DNA of 64,000 nt from Panorpa germanica. Lineage: Eukaryota > Arthropoda > Insecta > Mecoptera > Panorpidae. How positions within the stretch are numbered: the first letter of the stretch is position 1; the number at the start of each line of letters is the position of its first letter. The translations under genes and the position numbers were made by a program. Location of the stretch: NCBI GenBank assembly GCA_963678705.1, contig OY783223.1:9332721-9396720 (forward strand), in the 5' to 3' direction. Below the pieces are notes generated by a model, which saw nothing but the letters and a program-made list of their open reading frames with translations, ran no database searches and was not told where the DNA came from. Shown here piece by piece: positions 1 through 13,160 of this stretch.

Positions 1-547
1 CAAAATGTTTGCTTAATTTTATCCAGTCCTGTATGCGGCCTACTTTTAAGTGGTCACTTCACTGGTCTATCTACTTGTTTTCTTTTATTTCACCCTGTGT
101 TTGTGAGCCACCGTTTCTACAGGTATATCTGTAACCCGAGTCCTGCAGTTGACATCCCCGCCACAAGTTCAGATCCTCATGACGGATGATCTTAAAACAT
201 CGTTGACAAGTGTCTCAGACGATTCATCAGGGCTGTAGCCTCTCCGAACATTATACAGTTCCCAACTGTATCTTCGTTTGATATGTCTCCAATACACCCC
301 TGATAAAATATTGAATTGGGTGGTCGAAAAATAACAGCATTTAGTGTTAACATCGGTCTTGGACAATCTGATGGCCACAAATCTTCAAAATTTATGCTGG
401 TTTCATTTAAAAGACAAAGCGGGTTTGTTTTTTAATTCGGTAGATTTTGTTTAGTGCTGTATTTTACTTTTTCTCAGAAACTACTACAAATCCTTAATCA
501 CTTTAACAGAATAATTCATTATCTGAATTGTCTTGGATTTTGACGTC
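1..547. other. No gene recognised
   Basis: Only short chance frames on the minus strand (169-380), without recognisable domains. No repeat copy found elsewhere in the window. Confidence 0.5.
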
Positions 548-855
548 CGATTTCCTAACCGGGCACCCTAATTTTCTCAGAGCCCCTTTTATTAAATTTT
601 GCCTTCATCGAAATATGTTCGCATTTAATAGCGTAATACACATGCAAAATTTCATCCTTCTATCTTTTACGATTATAAAGTTATACAGCAAAAAAGGACC
701 CACTTTTCTTCCAGTTTTTTTTTCAAAATTACGGGTTTCCAGGAAATTTAGGAAAAAATCCGGGGACACCAAAAGTTTTAGAATTTTATTCTCTACAAAA
801 TACGAAATTTTCAAAAACTTCTCTGTAGCCGTTTTCGAGCTAGTATACAAAATTC
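548..855 (+). repeat. Unnamed interspersed repeat A, copy 1
   Basis: This matches the reverse complement of 40660-40925 over about 300 bases, including AAAATTACGGGTTTCCAGGA, ATATGTTCGCATTTAATAG and CCTAATTTTCTC. It contains a chance open frame but no recognised protein. The superfamily is unknown. Confidence 0.65.
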
Positions 856-1463
856 ACTACCAAACATAAAACATATATACACCTGGAACATTATAATATA
901 GGATCTTTCTTAGATTCCAATTAACTAAAACTAAAGAAAGGGAGTAACTAATTAGTGGTTTATAAAATATGGCTTTCAGATCATCGTGAGACAAGCGCAG
1001 GAGGCCTCCCACACAAGCCAAGATTTATGTAAGCCTTCTTGCTTTAGTTTTCAACGAGCCTGGGTGCTGGGTACATTAGACCCTTGTTCCTTTCTTCTGT
1101 ACAAGTCCATTATTGTTTTGATTGTTTTGTTTACCCGGAGGGATAGTTTAAACTGTTACTGTTGTACACAATTTATGACACATGTGTTTCTGCCCACAAC
1201 CACCAGGTTTTCTGGAAGCAGCACTGTACTTTTATATAAGTATATAGATATAGGTATATATTTATTATATTTAAATGATCCGTTCAGGCCATAAAGCAAT
1301 ATCAATATTCCAGATATATAGGCAATTGTGCACATTGGTCGCAATTCACGAATATCAAACGATCCAATCGCGCAAACCGCGCAGTCTGTCCTTATGCTGT
1401 CCATTTGCAGTGATTGAAATGTCAAACAGTATCTTGAATGGATGAAGGAACATAATTTCATTC
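856..1463. other. No gene recognised
   Basis: AT-rich sequence with two overlapping chance frames on opposite strands (986-1294 and 1156-1461). Neither shows coding character. Confidence 0.5.
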
Positions 1464-2020
1464 TGATGGGCTTGTGTCCAATTGATGTTAATAAATGTGT
1501 ATTGACGTGTCTATTTTATTAAATATCTAAATGTTGACGGAGATATAGCAATTAAAAATTTGAATTGTAGTTTTAGCGCTAGAAATGGTCGACCATATTT
1601 GTATGACGTGAAATGCATTTTAACGTCAGTTATTTGTTGATTGGGTCAGTGCTGTGGTAATGTTTTGTAGCTGTTGGTAGACGAAATAATCAAGCCAAGT
1701 CAAAGAATAATAAGTTTTTATTTTATTTAACCCTGTTACGGCTGACATAATATTGGAATTTTATTATTCCTTGAAATAGCTGTAAATAATATTTGATATT
1801 TTGATATATAAATATAAAGCAGAGATTTTTGAGCTGTAAGGTTGGTAACCTGTAAACTTGTCAGAGATCTATGTTGAATATGCTATCTCTTTTACGCACT
1901 GTTGTATAAAAGAGATAATTGTATATAACAGATAGCAAAAAATGACTTTTTTAATTGTTAATATCTCCTGAAATATAAGGAGTTATTAAAAAATAATTGG
2001 ACATTTGAGGTTCTACCCAG
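1464..2020 (+). mobile_element. MITE family 1 (TIR GGGCTTGTGTCC), right end missing
   Basis: It begins with TGATGGGCTTGTGTCC and closely matches copies at 17352-17950 (inverted) and 28611-29237. The shared core includes AGCGCTAGAAATGGTCGACC and TGCTGTGGTAATGTT. Homology stops near 2020, before the right terminal repeat seen in the other copies. A 60-base interior segment (about 1870-1930) is unlike the other copies. No reading frame is present, so it is non-autonomous. Confidence 0.75.
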
Positions 2021-5000
2021 TAAACATTTTGGAGTAAATTCGACTTAATTTCTATTACATATCATGAATTTTTTGTCTGGAACGTGTTCGTTTTCTATTC
2101 AGTCGTTCATAGGAAAGGTCCTTTTTATGAGCTACAGACATTGCAACGACAGTTCACTGCTGAATTAAAAGCGGAGTAGGTTTATGATTTATGACCGGAT
2201 AATAAAAATATACCCATGTGGGAAAGAAACAGAAATACTTATTGAATGATGTTGGAAAAAGAAAGAATATTATTATGAAAAACTAACACAAAATCTGTGA
2301 CAGGTAGAGAACTTGTAAAGCGTTAGAATAGAATTGTACGAGTGACTCGAACTTCACCAAATAGGACACTTCACCAAATTGTTTACTGGGTAGTAAGCAA
2401 CTTCATCAATATATAGTACAGTTTTCAAAATATTCCCCCATTTCCATCACTGAAAATGTACATAATGAAAACAATTGCACATACAATAATCTACCGATAT
2501 AATATTCCTTTCGGATTCGCGTTTCTGCTACCAAAGTGCCTGTGAGGCATCGGCATTGCCATTACCATTTGCCCATTGCCGCAAATAAGATCGTTTGCAA
2601 CAGATATAACCAAAACTAGTTGCGTAACGTGGTTTTATATCAAATCGAGTTATCAGCGCCGGCAGCCGAGAAAAGTTGGAACTAAATCAAGTCCTTTAAG
2701 ACTACAAGTATATAATATTGACTCGAATATAAAATAGAATAGTAAATTGATACTTATTATTGAAAATGGTTTAAATTCTATACACCCTGTATGAAAAAGA
2801 TTTGATTTACCATTAAAACTGATTTTTCCCACTTCGTATTCTATATACTTGTATTATATATAGTACCTTTACATGCCGCTTTAAGTACGACGGCGCTGTA
2901 AGCAGTCATAGCGCGTGCTGTTGCACTGTTTGTAATGTTCGTGTACTCGTATAATTAGCAAAAACAATTTTCTAATTAGTGGGTGCTGCCTGCTCCCATT
3001 AGAACTTCATTATAAATTGGTTTTAATTAGCTTTTGCTTTATTATTTACAACTAGATATACCAATAAAATAAAAACAAATAGATCCTGCAGTTACAGAAC
3101 TGGCTTTGATTTTATTTTCAAGATGACATCCCCTGATGGTATGATCTTCGAGGTAGAAGTATCTAAATTCTTAATGTATCTAAATATAGTTCAATGTACG
3201 AGAGATCGTTTGTGATAAATTTATAATACGAAGATTTAGGTATCATTAGAGTTAGAGAAAGATAGAAAGTTGAAATTTTACATGTGTATTAAGGTATTCA
3301 ATGCTGACATTTCTAAAAAATTAGAAATTCAAAAATTGAAAAAGGGGGGGTTGAAGAAATTCGAGGGATTCTAGAATAATTAAGTATATTATTAATAAAA
3401 AAAAATTCAAAATTTCAAAATTTTATTTGGGGGCACGGGGGTAGTATTTGCCGAGAGTAAAAATTGTGCTTATTTACGAATCGAAAAAAAAACCCCTAAA
3501 TTTTGAAAAAAAATTCGTCAAATAACGCATAAATTGAAAATATTTTTTATTTTGATAAATTGAAAAATTATTTTATTATTGAGCGAGTTTATTATTTCAA
3601 TTTAAAAATATAATTAAATATGAAATGTAATTACGAATTATTTTATTGGATTCAAATCATACACGCCAAAAAGACGTCGCATTGCGATTGGGGTAAACTC
3701 TAGTAATTTTATATTTGTGAGAGCGGTGATAAAAGTTTTGCCGTCCCTGAAATACACAACTGATTTATAATTGACATAATATCGCATCCAGACGACTAAT
3801 ATGTGTCTAACAATGGATGTGATAATCCCATTGTAGCTGTTGCCAAATTAATAATTAACACTTAAGCTACTTATAATTAGTTGGAGTTCATACGGACGGA
3901 CGGACACACGATATTTAATATTGTAGAACAATTTCTAAACATTCTAATGCAAGACTCGGCTATTAATTAAGACAAGAGCTTAAGACAGATTATAAATAAC
4001 CTAAACATTACGTCTAAGATTTAAGTTACACAAGTTACTACTATTATTGGCACCATTTTTTTTTGAAAGTTCTATTTATAATGAATTTGAATAAGGTGTT
4101 ACTTTATTTTATACATGAGTTTGACAAATGATACTTTTAAAATTTTAATAACTTTTATTTGAATATAATTGATATGACATGATATTGTTGCCTCTACTTC
4201 TTAATGTATTTTTCAATGAATTTCCGTAAGAAATGGATAATTTGAAGACGCTTGTCCTATAATATAATTCAAAATAATGTATATCAAAAACAAATAATAT
4301 TACAACTAATTTCAATGGTAGGCAGTGCCGCATTAACGTTTTTGTAGGTCAGCTGTTACTAATACGGCACTGATTACAGTAGCGATTACGTAACTGTGTT
4401 TACCGGGTCATTATCAATATATTAATAAACGTTTTGTTCTCTTGTTTACTTATAACACACAAAAACAGTTAAAGAGAACAATGTCAAGTTATTTGTATAT
4501 TACAGAAATTGCAATGATTCTTAAAATAGCAATAAAAATGATGCACATTTTGGATGCTGAATGTCGTAGAAGAAGGACACTTGACGCATGACGCAGGACG
4601 GTCCGAATTGTCATCACAATTTACGCATTGTCTTGCTACTCGCTTATTGTGTTTTGTTGAGTCTCATAGTAAAAACCAACATTAGAACTATTACAGAAAT
4701 GTTGCGTGAACCGAGCGAATGCCCTGGAACTATGAATATTTTTTAAGAGTTGACTTTTCATCAATTTTTATTTTTATTAGCTGTTTATCCACGCTTGCTT
4801 GAACTTGCACGGCATACTTGTACCTTTTAAGCCAATAAAAGTATCAGAATATATACAAAATATAATCTGAAATATATCTGTTAACAACAAAGTGTGAAAG
4901 CAGTGCCGCACCGGGAGAGGATTATTGTTGATATGAGATAATGCTTTAACACACCTCTCACTCTATTTCAAAGATTCGCCGTAGAGTTTATCTCATGCCT

Positions 5001-6483
5001 TAGAATAATCTACAAGTAAATTAATTTATAATAGGCGCCTCTTTGTACTAATTAAACAATAGTAGAAATGCAATACAGCAAGTACTATTTTGTTAATATA
5101 TACTACTAAGTCCAAATCAACACCTGTAGGACTGGTTCTGTGTAAAAGAAATATATAACTCAAACTTCAGATACTACTTACAACTGTCTCAAACAATACA
5201 AAAAGCTTTTGATATTATAAAGGTAGTAAACAAGAAAATAAAAAATCCAACCATAAAAAATTAGTTAGTTAGCTAGGCGCTTGCTCGAATTCTACTCTTA
5301 AAAACACGGTTACTGCGAACGTTGGCCTCGTTGCTACAGGATTCTTCTAGTGCGATTTGCATTCTTGAATGTAATTTTGTCATTTTGTAGGCAGAACGGA
5401 ATGGACAGCCTCGCTAGTCGCTTCTGGTAATGCTACTGACAATGCAATGTACTTGCAATTATTTCAGAATTGTTTCCAGTTAATTTTCAATAAAAGTAAC
5501 TATAATGATCATATAATTGTATAACAGTTAACTAACTTGTATAGCCAATTACATAACACAATAAATGGCTGCATGTTATGAAGAGAATAACGTTAATGCA
5601 TTTGTTTCCGGTGTAGAAATAAACACAATTCACCGAGTTCCTCTAAAAACATAGAATCCCTTTTTTCAGTTACATTTTCAAAGACGAGAATTTTTACTTT
5701 CTTTCAATATTTACCTGTCAGTGAGTTCCAAGATAAAAACAGTTATCAACACTTCGATAGAACATTCAATTTTCTACAATTTGTGTATTATGGCATTATA
5801 CAATTATGGCGATGACGTCACTTGCATACTCCATTTACGTTTTCTACGTTTTCCCACAAACACCAATGTTAAAAAATCACTTTCTCAATATTAAATAAAG
5901 CTAATATGAAATAAATTTAATGTTTTAATATTACATTGGGTTTAAAAATAATAAAAGGTTACAATAAGAGAAAAACATAGATGTTACAAAATAAGTGCAA
6001 GGTCGTCATAACAAACGTACATTTAGTAACATTTGTTATACAAATAAATATTATTTAAATACATAAATAAAACAGACAATTATCTGTCGTGCTAAGAGAA
6101 TGAACATAGAAACATTCTCCCCAAGACTTACCAAAACAAAGTGCATAACAAAAGTGCAGTAGCGTCCGTAAAAGGGGCGCGTTTGTATTATTATATATCA
6201 CATATTTTAAAGAATAAATATTCCTTAAAGCAATCTCTTTAAAATGTTGCAGCTACCGACATTTTTGTTCACTTTTTAAATATGACTGCATTTGAAAAAA
6301 AATTAACTTTTTTAATTTTAATTTGAAAGTACTTGCGGCCAAGTTACAATAATGCGAACTCATGCAACGCGATAAAAAGTCTTCCTTATGCAACACCATA
6401 CTGCTTAAAATATTTACAAATATTTTAAGAGAAAATGAATGAAACGAGTAGGCTATTCCAGTGTGAGAGCGGTCTAACTACTA
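2021..6483. other. AT-rich non-coding region
   Basis: Apart from repeat A at 3255-3480 I see no gene or repeat copy here. Long A/T homopolymers occur around 3480-3600. The longest open frame is 62 codons and unremarkable. Confidence 0.5.
3255..3480 (+). repeat. Unnamed repeat A, partial copy
   Basis: The segment TTTTATTTGGGGGCACGGGG, followed by TTTGCCGAGAGTAAAAA, is shared with 40985-41030 in the same orientation, along with weaker similarity on both sides. It contains a G7 run at 3344-3350. Confidence 0.55.
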
Positions 6484-6947
6484 TATATATGGAGAGTGAA
6501 TGCAGGATCTGAAAGTGTGTCCAAAATGTGTGCGAGAGAGAAAGGTATATGTTCCTATTAGTTCTCTATGCGCATGCGTCGAAAGTGACAGTTATCAAGT
6601 CAGAGCTGTCTAGATATAATACGTGACAGTTGTTAAATATGACATTATATTAATGTAGGTATGTATAAATATAAATAAAATATCAACTGTGTTATCCCTA
6701 CAGTGGCATCTATGGTGTTCATGAGTATATGTTTTATCTGATTTACTGACAGACGAGATTTGTACCAACTAAAGAAATATAATTTTTTACATATTTAATA
6801 TTTATTATATCATAATAGAATATTAATATTTATTATATCTAGACAGCCGCATAGAGAACAAATAGGAACATATAGTTACCTCTCTCGCACACATTTTGGA
6901 CACACTTTTATTCTATAGGAAACAGGCTATTCACTCTCCATATATGT
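6484..6947. mobile_element. MITE family 2 with long inverted arms (TIR ATATATGGAGAGTGAAT)
   Basis: The ends are inverted copies of ATATATGGAGAGTGAAT. Behind them are arms of about 100 bases that carry TGTGTCCAAAATGTGTGCGA on the left and its complement on the right, so a single strand could fold into a long hairpin. The ~460-bp element has no reading frame. A second copy lies at 31826-32310. Confidence 0.75.
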
Positions 6948-7476
6948 GCTCTAAGCTATCTACCGTATTTGCTTTCACAAATATATAAAACGCATAAATT
7001 TAATTTTTCCAAAATAATTTCCACAGAACGTCCACAGAGATCCGTCCATGTCTGGTCTATGTATGTGTGAATATATTAAAGTATAGAAGTCATTAACTCC
7101 ATTATTAGCGGCTAATTAATCGCTTAACTGCCGAGTTAATATTCAAAGTGATGAAGACATTAAGATTGAACTGACGTTTAACGGCCGGCCGTCACTGACG
7201 AAGGCTAGCTCAATGCAAAACCCTCCGTTCCCCCGCTTGCACTGGTGCGAGCGTCGCGACGAAACAGAAATAGACCGAACGACTGAAATCGGACAAAGAA
7301 AATCGAGCGTCCTTTGCAGATGGCAGTGTTCCGCCGAATATTTTCCAGTTTATTCAAGATTTTGTCATTTTCTTTATTTACAAGATATTAGAGATAATAA
7401 AATGCAAGACATCAGTTCTACAACCAAAACGTACAATTGAATGTTAAAATTAAAACAGTGATACTCAAAGCTAACA

Positions 7477-7763
7477 CCAGAGAGACAGTTTTGTTGTCAA
7501 AATAGAAAACAAAAACATGTTTTGTTTTATTTTAAAACAGTTCTGTTTTTCGAAAACAAACTGTTCACACTGAACAGACTGGTTTTATTTTTAGTGTTTT
7601 TCTGTGTGTTCCATAAAAATTATAAACATGATAAACAACTTTGATCTTACCGACTCCAGATGGGAATGTGTTTTGTTTATTAAAACAGCAACAAAAGACA
7701 AAAATATTTTAAGAACTGTCTCTTTGGTGTTTTTGTTCGTATTTTATTGAACTGTCTCTCTGG
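7477..7763. mobile_element. MITE family 3 (TIR CCAGAGAGACAGTT)
   Basis: A 287-bp element is bounded by the exact inverted pair CCAGAGAGACAGTT (7477-7490) and AACTGTCTCTCTGG (7750-7763). A subterminal copy of the end motif lies inside the right end. There is no ORF. The CAGAGA-type ends suggest hAT, but no 8-bp target-site duplication is visible, so the assignment is tentative. Confidence 0.75.
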
Positions 7764-10479
7764 TTTGAAACCGGTATAAGGCAATGTACTAAATTGAATA
7801 TCGAATCGAAATCGAATGAATAAACAAATTATAAAAACAAAAATTAAATAGAATTAGAGCGCAAGTAATTCATGTATGACACTAACAGATTTTGAAATGA
7901 ATAAGTGACATCTACACAATGGCCGATTTGTCTGATAGTTTTAAACGTGACAAGATATTTAGAGAACAAAAACTCAAGCTCCTGTCTTCCCACGATGATT
8001 AACTTCAGATTAACTGAGACTATTTACTCGTAACGGTTTGCGTCGGAGTTTGGAAGTGACCGTGCGTTTAGCTACCATTCTCTGTAGGCCAATGCAAGTG
8101 TTGTAACATTAGATACATTACATACAGTTACAGGGTAACGACAATTCCCTAAAACATTATTTTAATATACGCGTTGGTAGATCACCATGGAAATCAAGCA
8201 CGCATCGTATTAAGGGATTCTAAGAGACATTCCGTTTGCAAAAATTGGATGTCTCGTTTTGTGACGTTTCTATCACTATTGCACTTCAATTATAGTTCGC
8301 ATCAACTTTATCTTCATTTGTATTCCGACAGGTGGAGTGGTTTCGCCATTTGTAGATGATAAAATAGACAGTTCATATGAATATAAGGTCAAAACGATAA
8401 AAAAGAAGCATATTTTCGATAATGTTTTTTGACGACACAGTTAATGTATAATTATTTCTATAATTACTACATGATAAAATAACATTTAAAGAATACTTTG
8501 TGAAATTTTCATAAATAAATATCAAGAAATGAGGCATTGACAGCGAATCTCCGCAGACGTCACAAAAAAAAGTAACATTGCGGTGCCACTCATAACTCAT
8601 CACTGGATTTTCTGAAATCGAAAAACCAAAATGATTTTATTAGTTGATAAGTTTCTGCAGATAACGCTCTCAAGTTTTTCTTTTTTATTGATTTTTCAAT
8701 TTACAGCACTTAAAAGTCAAAATACCGATTTTTCATGAAAAAAATCAGAAACTTTGTTATTATAAAATACGTTACTCGACAGCGTGACCTCGGCATTTAT
8801 ATAAAGAAAGAGTGTGCAAATTGCAAAAAAATCGGTCCAGTAGATTTTGAGCTAGAGAGGGCACCGACTCTGAAAAAGCTATGTGTGAGAAACCGCATTT
8901 AAAAATTTCAAAGTAACACGAAAGCAGACCAGAGAGGTGAAGCCTTAAAACTTTATATCTCCGACAGTTTTACTCCAATCGACTTAAAATTTTTACACAA
9001 TAAACTTAATATGTTGTACAATAATATTAATTAATAAAAAAAACACCTAAGTGACTATCAGTAGAAATAATCTAAAATGCATTTGAAGCGACCCACCGTT
9101 TATGTGTAGACGCATACCTCAATAGTTCCATAAATTTATTATCTTATATCGAAAGCTCGGTGTGAAGTCATTAAAAAATTAAAATACATATAAAATAACA
9201 GAATATGTATTCAGTAAAATCAGTCATGTTGGCGATGTTAAAGGCGTGGTCCATATAGCAGGGTGCGGGTGTAGGAGCGGTCCTCGTCTCAGTCTCAGAC
9301 CTGGTCTGTATCTGTTCACACCTTGCAATTTTCTAGATCAATTCATAGCGTATTCACACATAGCTGTATATCACAGCACATCGCCTCACTTCACATGTGA
9401 TTCCTTTAGATCTTGTTAGATATTTAGCATCTATGTTTCAAATCGGCATTTACGATTCCGATACATTGTTTGTACCTTCTACATGGAACACGGGACATGT
9501 TACATGACCACAACGTGTGAAGAAGGCGTATTTGATTGTTTTTTTGTGCAACGTTATGATCACTAGGTGCTGGAGTTCAACAAATTGTCGATACGATATA
9601 TAATTAGGGCTACCAACTTTCTTCGAATTAATACTGCACTGAATACTTATCAAAAGTGTCTTGCACAGACCAAATTAATACAGAAAGGAATGTTGATCAC
9701 TATGACCTTGAAGAATAAAACTTTACCTCAAGAAGAATCAAAAAAGTACTTGGGACACATTAGGAAGCGTTAATAAGCACGTGGTTCCATTTTAGGCACG
9801 TTTCCTATTAAATCCAAAATACATTGCGTGCCTTCTGTTAACAAAACTATATATTAACACACATTTATTAGGTATAAAATGAGCAACACTGATATTTCTG
9901 AGATTATATATTTGTCTAAGGGCGTCCGCACACGAGGCGAATGGTTGCAAACCTTAGCCCCGAATCTGCCCGAACCGAATGAGAATGCAACTGTGTGTTA
10001 GTGAGAGAACAAACGTGTATACTAGTGAGATGAAAAAATTGGTTACAATTTTACCGAAAAAATTTGTAGACCTAATGTTCATGAAAATTATTCCCGGAGA
10101 TCAAACATGCTAAATAGTTAGGAACGTCGGGAATCAGGATTATATTTCTCTAAGGTGGAGGGTTGGCAACCCACTAAATATAATGTGAGCATTAAAAACA
10201 TGTTTGTTTGACCATAAAATGAATAGATTATGCAACGAGAGTAATAATTGTATAGTACATTTTATGAGGTAACACAACTCGTGTTGAGATATTACCTGTG
10301 CAAAATTTAGTTCCGCTTAGGATATTACCTAGTGCCTTAACTGTCCTCATGACAGCCTGAAATTTTCTTAATCTTCAACCATTGTAAAAAATAGAATTTA
10401 TATATTAGTAGTTATATAACAGCAGACTGTCTTAAGCGGGTGGTTGACTTGCTTAAGCCTCATACGTAGAATGCTATAC
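7764..10479. other. Non-coding, decayed repeats
   Basis: Besides the 98-bp repeat, 8640-8960 has the style of repeat A (AAAAAAATCGGTCCAGTAGA) but no match I can align. Sequence near 9912 (GGGCGTCCGCACACGAGGCG) looks like one end of a DNA transposon without its partner. No gene recognised. Confidence 0.4.
8283..8380 (+). repeat. 98-bp dispersed repeat, copy 1
   Basis: This starts ACTTCAATTATAGTTCGCAT and ends TTCATATGA. It is duplicated at 33399-33496 in the same orientation and at equal length, with only scattered substitutions. Nothing in it is recognised. Confidence 0.65.
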
Positions 10480-10520
10480 ATTTTTTTAATTTTTTTTTAT
10501 TTACTTATTTGCCTTGAAGA
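10480..10520 (-). repeat. Short reversed non-LTR 3' tail
   Basis: On the minus strand this reads TCAAGGCAAATAAGTAAATA followed by an A-rich run, matching the 3' end of the element at about 13122-13157. It lies just left of the plus-strand coding fragment at 10554. Confidence 0.6.
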
Positions 10521-10553
10521 TTAGCTTTAACTAAATTTAATAGAAATTCTAAT

Positions 10554-10940
10554 ATGGAAAATTATCTAAATTTTAAAAAGGAACAAGCAAACACACAAAA
10601 ATATTTTAGGATAAGAAGGAAGGAGGAATACAAGAAATTTTGTGAAAATATTAAGCCAAAAACTTCAGCTAAATTAATATGGGGAGTAGTTCATAAATTA
10701 TCAAGACCGAAAATAAATCAGTGCACCAGAAGTATGAATAATGATTGGATTGAAGAGTTTGCTAGAAATTATTGTGGTAATTACAATATCATTCCAAAGC
10801 CGTATATTCAAAATTTTAAAGTAGTAGAATTCTTAGATAAATCAATAGAGTTAGAATGCTATACAGTTTTGTACAAATATAAAGGATATCTGATTATCTT
10901 AAAATCTCAATACTTCGATACGAGTAAATGTAATCAATGA
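10554..10940 (+). pseudogene. Non-LTR ORF2 fragment (endonuclease-to-RT linker type)
   Basis: A 128-codon frame begins YLNFKKEQANTQKYFRIRRK and continues EEYKKFCENI and KLIWGVVHKLSRPK. The basic, tryptophan-containing pattern resembles the linker between endonuclease and reverse transcriptase in non-LTR elements. No catalytic motif is present and the C-terminal half is unrecognisable. A T-rich stretch just upstream matches the reversed 3' end of the element at 12724-13160. The assignment rests on pattern only. Confidence 0.5.
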
Positions 10941-11666
10941 ACGAATTATTTGCATACAACATTATTACAAGTATTTAAGGTTTCTGTACGACACAGCCTT
11001 AAGTTATTAAGGAGTCGTATATATTAATATAAATCGCAAAACCCACCGGGTCGTAATCTATATTGGCTGCTTTATCAAACTAATTTAAGAGGTAATTATT
11101 TGGACCACCTTGACTATGAATGCAACATATGAATGTATCTCGATGCGTTGGAGTTGCGAATTAATCCAGATCAGAGCGACCACGGCGTTGTGGAGGCGTC
11201 GGTCGTTTGCGATTTGCGATTTGCACCGCCATCAATGGTGTCTTGTCCTAGCGATATCACTAGTGCCTTGGTCTTGTAGACATGCTCATATTATTGCCAG
11301 GTATTTACGTATTATCAGATGAGAAATGTGCCAGAGGAAGACAAAGGCGTCTTGTATAAGATTGTAACACATACCAATGTATCTGTGTGAGTGTGCTCCG
11401 TCAATGAAACCCGGCAAAGACATGTAGCAATTCTATAATATAAACTTAACACTGGTTCTGCAAAGATATAGGGAAAGATTAAAAAAAGAGTTACCTTACA
11501 AATTAGTTAATAAGTGTAATGGGCTGTATGGAAAATTTGGTCAATTTTTCTTTCCCTACTCCTACCATATTCTTCTGATGAGTCACCGAGTAATATTAGT
11601 TCATAGAAGATACATCAATATATGATGTCGCTAACATTGGCTTTCTTACTATCGAAAGATTTTACA

Positions 11667-12324
11667 CTAAGGTCCTTATTCTGTAACTTTACAAAAAATT
11701 GACCTTATTTTTTCAACGGTGGAAATATTTAATTTTTTCATCGATAGAATAAGGTCGCTGTATTTAAAATATCTAAAGTGGTATTCTGTATGCAAAATTT
11801 TCCATCGCCCTTATAATGTACAGCGGTGAAAAAGTATAAACTGGTATTGATGATATTTGACCAATCACGACAAAGTATTAAATAGAAAAAATATAAAATA
11901 TTTTAAATGACAGTTGTTTATATAATTCCTACATGTGCTACAATTGCTATTAAAAAAGTCAATATGGCATTTACGAAAAGGAAAACGGAAAAATCAGTGG
12001 GGAAATAATTATTATAAATAAAATTTCAAATGGCCATGCACAATTTATGTAAAAAAAAGCATTCACCTGAAGCAATAATTGCAAATTATACGCAAATTAT
12101 AGTTCAAATTGTTTGACAGTTCTCAAAAATACAGCGATGAAAAATTTTAAAGTCACCGCTGAAGGCGACCTTATAATTTGGTTGATTTTTTTCCAGCGAC
12201 AAAAATAAAATCGATGGAAATTTCTTATAGAATACCAAATAAAAAATCATCGCTTTTGTGACGTCATTTTACAGGGATGAAATTTTTTCACCGGTGGAAA
12301 TACTTTACAGAATAAGGCCCTTAG
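11667..12324. mobile_element. 658-bp element with 20-bp TIRs (CTAAGGTCCTTATTCTGTAA)
   Basis: The ends are CTAAGGTCCTTATTCTGTAA and TTACAGAATAAGGCCCTTAG, inverted repeats with one mismatch in 20. The interior holds repeated variants of the end theme (for example ATAGAATAAGGTCGCTGT, and several TTTTCATCG/CCGGTGGAAA words), so it can fold on itself. No ORF is present. It is probably a MITE of unknown superfamily; no target-site duplication is evident. Confidence 0.7.
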
Positions 12325-12723
12325 CGAAGATCAAGATCCCTGGTTCTCCACCTCTGGCATAGACGCAACAGTTGCACTTACTTACTCAGTAGCTGCATCT
12401 TGAGCAGCAGAGCGTTAAGCACATAGCAGAGCACACGTCATTATGATTGTCTGATCCGCGTTATCAGCAGATAAATCATAACTGATAAGTTCAAATAGAT
12501 GAGACCCCACGTTCCTTACGACTTCTAATGTCACTTAAAGTTGGAATACAGCCAAGATCAGTTTAATTGCGCCCCCACGGTCATAAATGCATGCAAAGAT
12601 GTTTTTGCGGTAGGTAAGATGCGAATATTTACAGAAAATAATTTAGTTACAGTTGTGGGTAATTGGTAGAAAGAGTATTTTTAATTTGGATGGTTTCTTT
12701 CATAGATAATACATAAAATACAA

Positions 12724-13160
12724 GAGATTATTATATGTTACATCCAAATTTAAGTAAGAAGAGATGGTTTAGAAATGATCCCGCAAAATTATATCAACTA
12801 TAATCAGAATCAAAAGTAATCATTGCAAAACTCCAACTCACCTGTACAAAATTAATATTAAATCTGACGATAGATGTCAATGTGGTGAAGAAGGAACTTT
12901 GGATCATATTATATTTGAATGCATAAATTATAGTTTAGAAAGATCAAAATTCAATAGTGATATATTAGATGTGATTAAAACTTTTCCTGTTAATACTAAA
13001 TTTTTATTAAGTGATTCTAAATTAATTAGTGAATTATTGAAATTTTTAGATATTTGTAAAATTAAATTATAAATTACATAAGATGTATAAAAAATGTTTG
13101 ATGGTGGCTATGACGAAAGAAAGTCAAGGCAAATAAGTAAATAAATATAAAAAAAAACAA
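12724..13160 (+). pseudogene. Non-LTR retrotransposon C-terminal fragment with A-rich tail
   Basis: Frame-shifted coding sequence reads KRWFRNDPAKLYQ. After a shift near 12795 it continues as NHCKTPTHLYKI, then CQCGEEGTLDHIIFEC, ending at the TAA at 13070-13072. The C-x-C-x8-H-x4-C motif is the zinc-knuckle-like tail found after the reverse transcriptase or RNase H region in Jockey/I-type elements. A short 3' UTR ends in an A-rich tail near 13145-13160. The polymerase domains are missing. Confidence 0.7.

Noticed and set aside
528-869. A 113-codon frame on the plus strand
   Set aside because: It lies in repeat A, is not conserved as a frame in the 40660 copy and has no domain.
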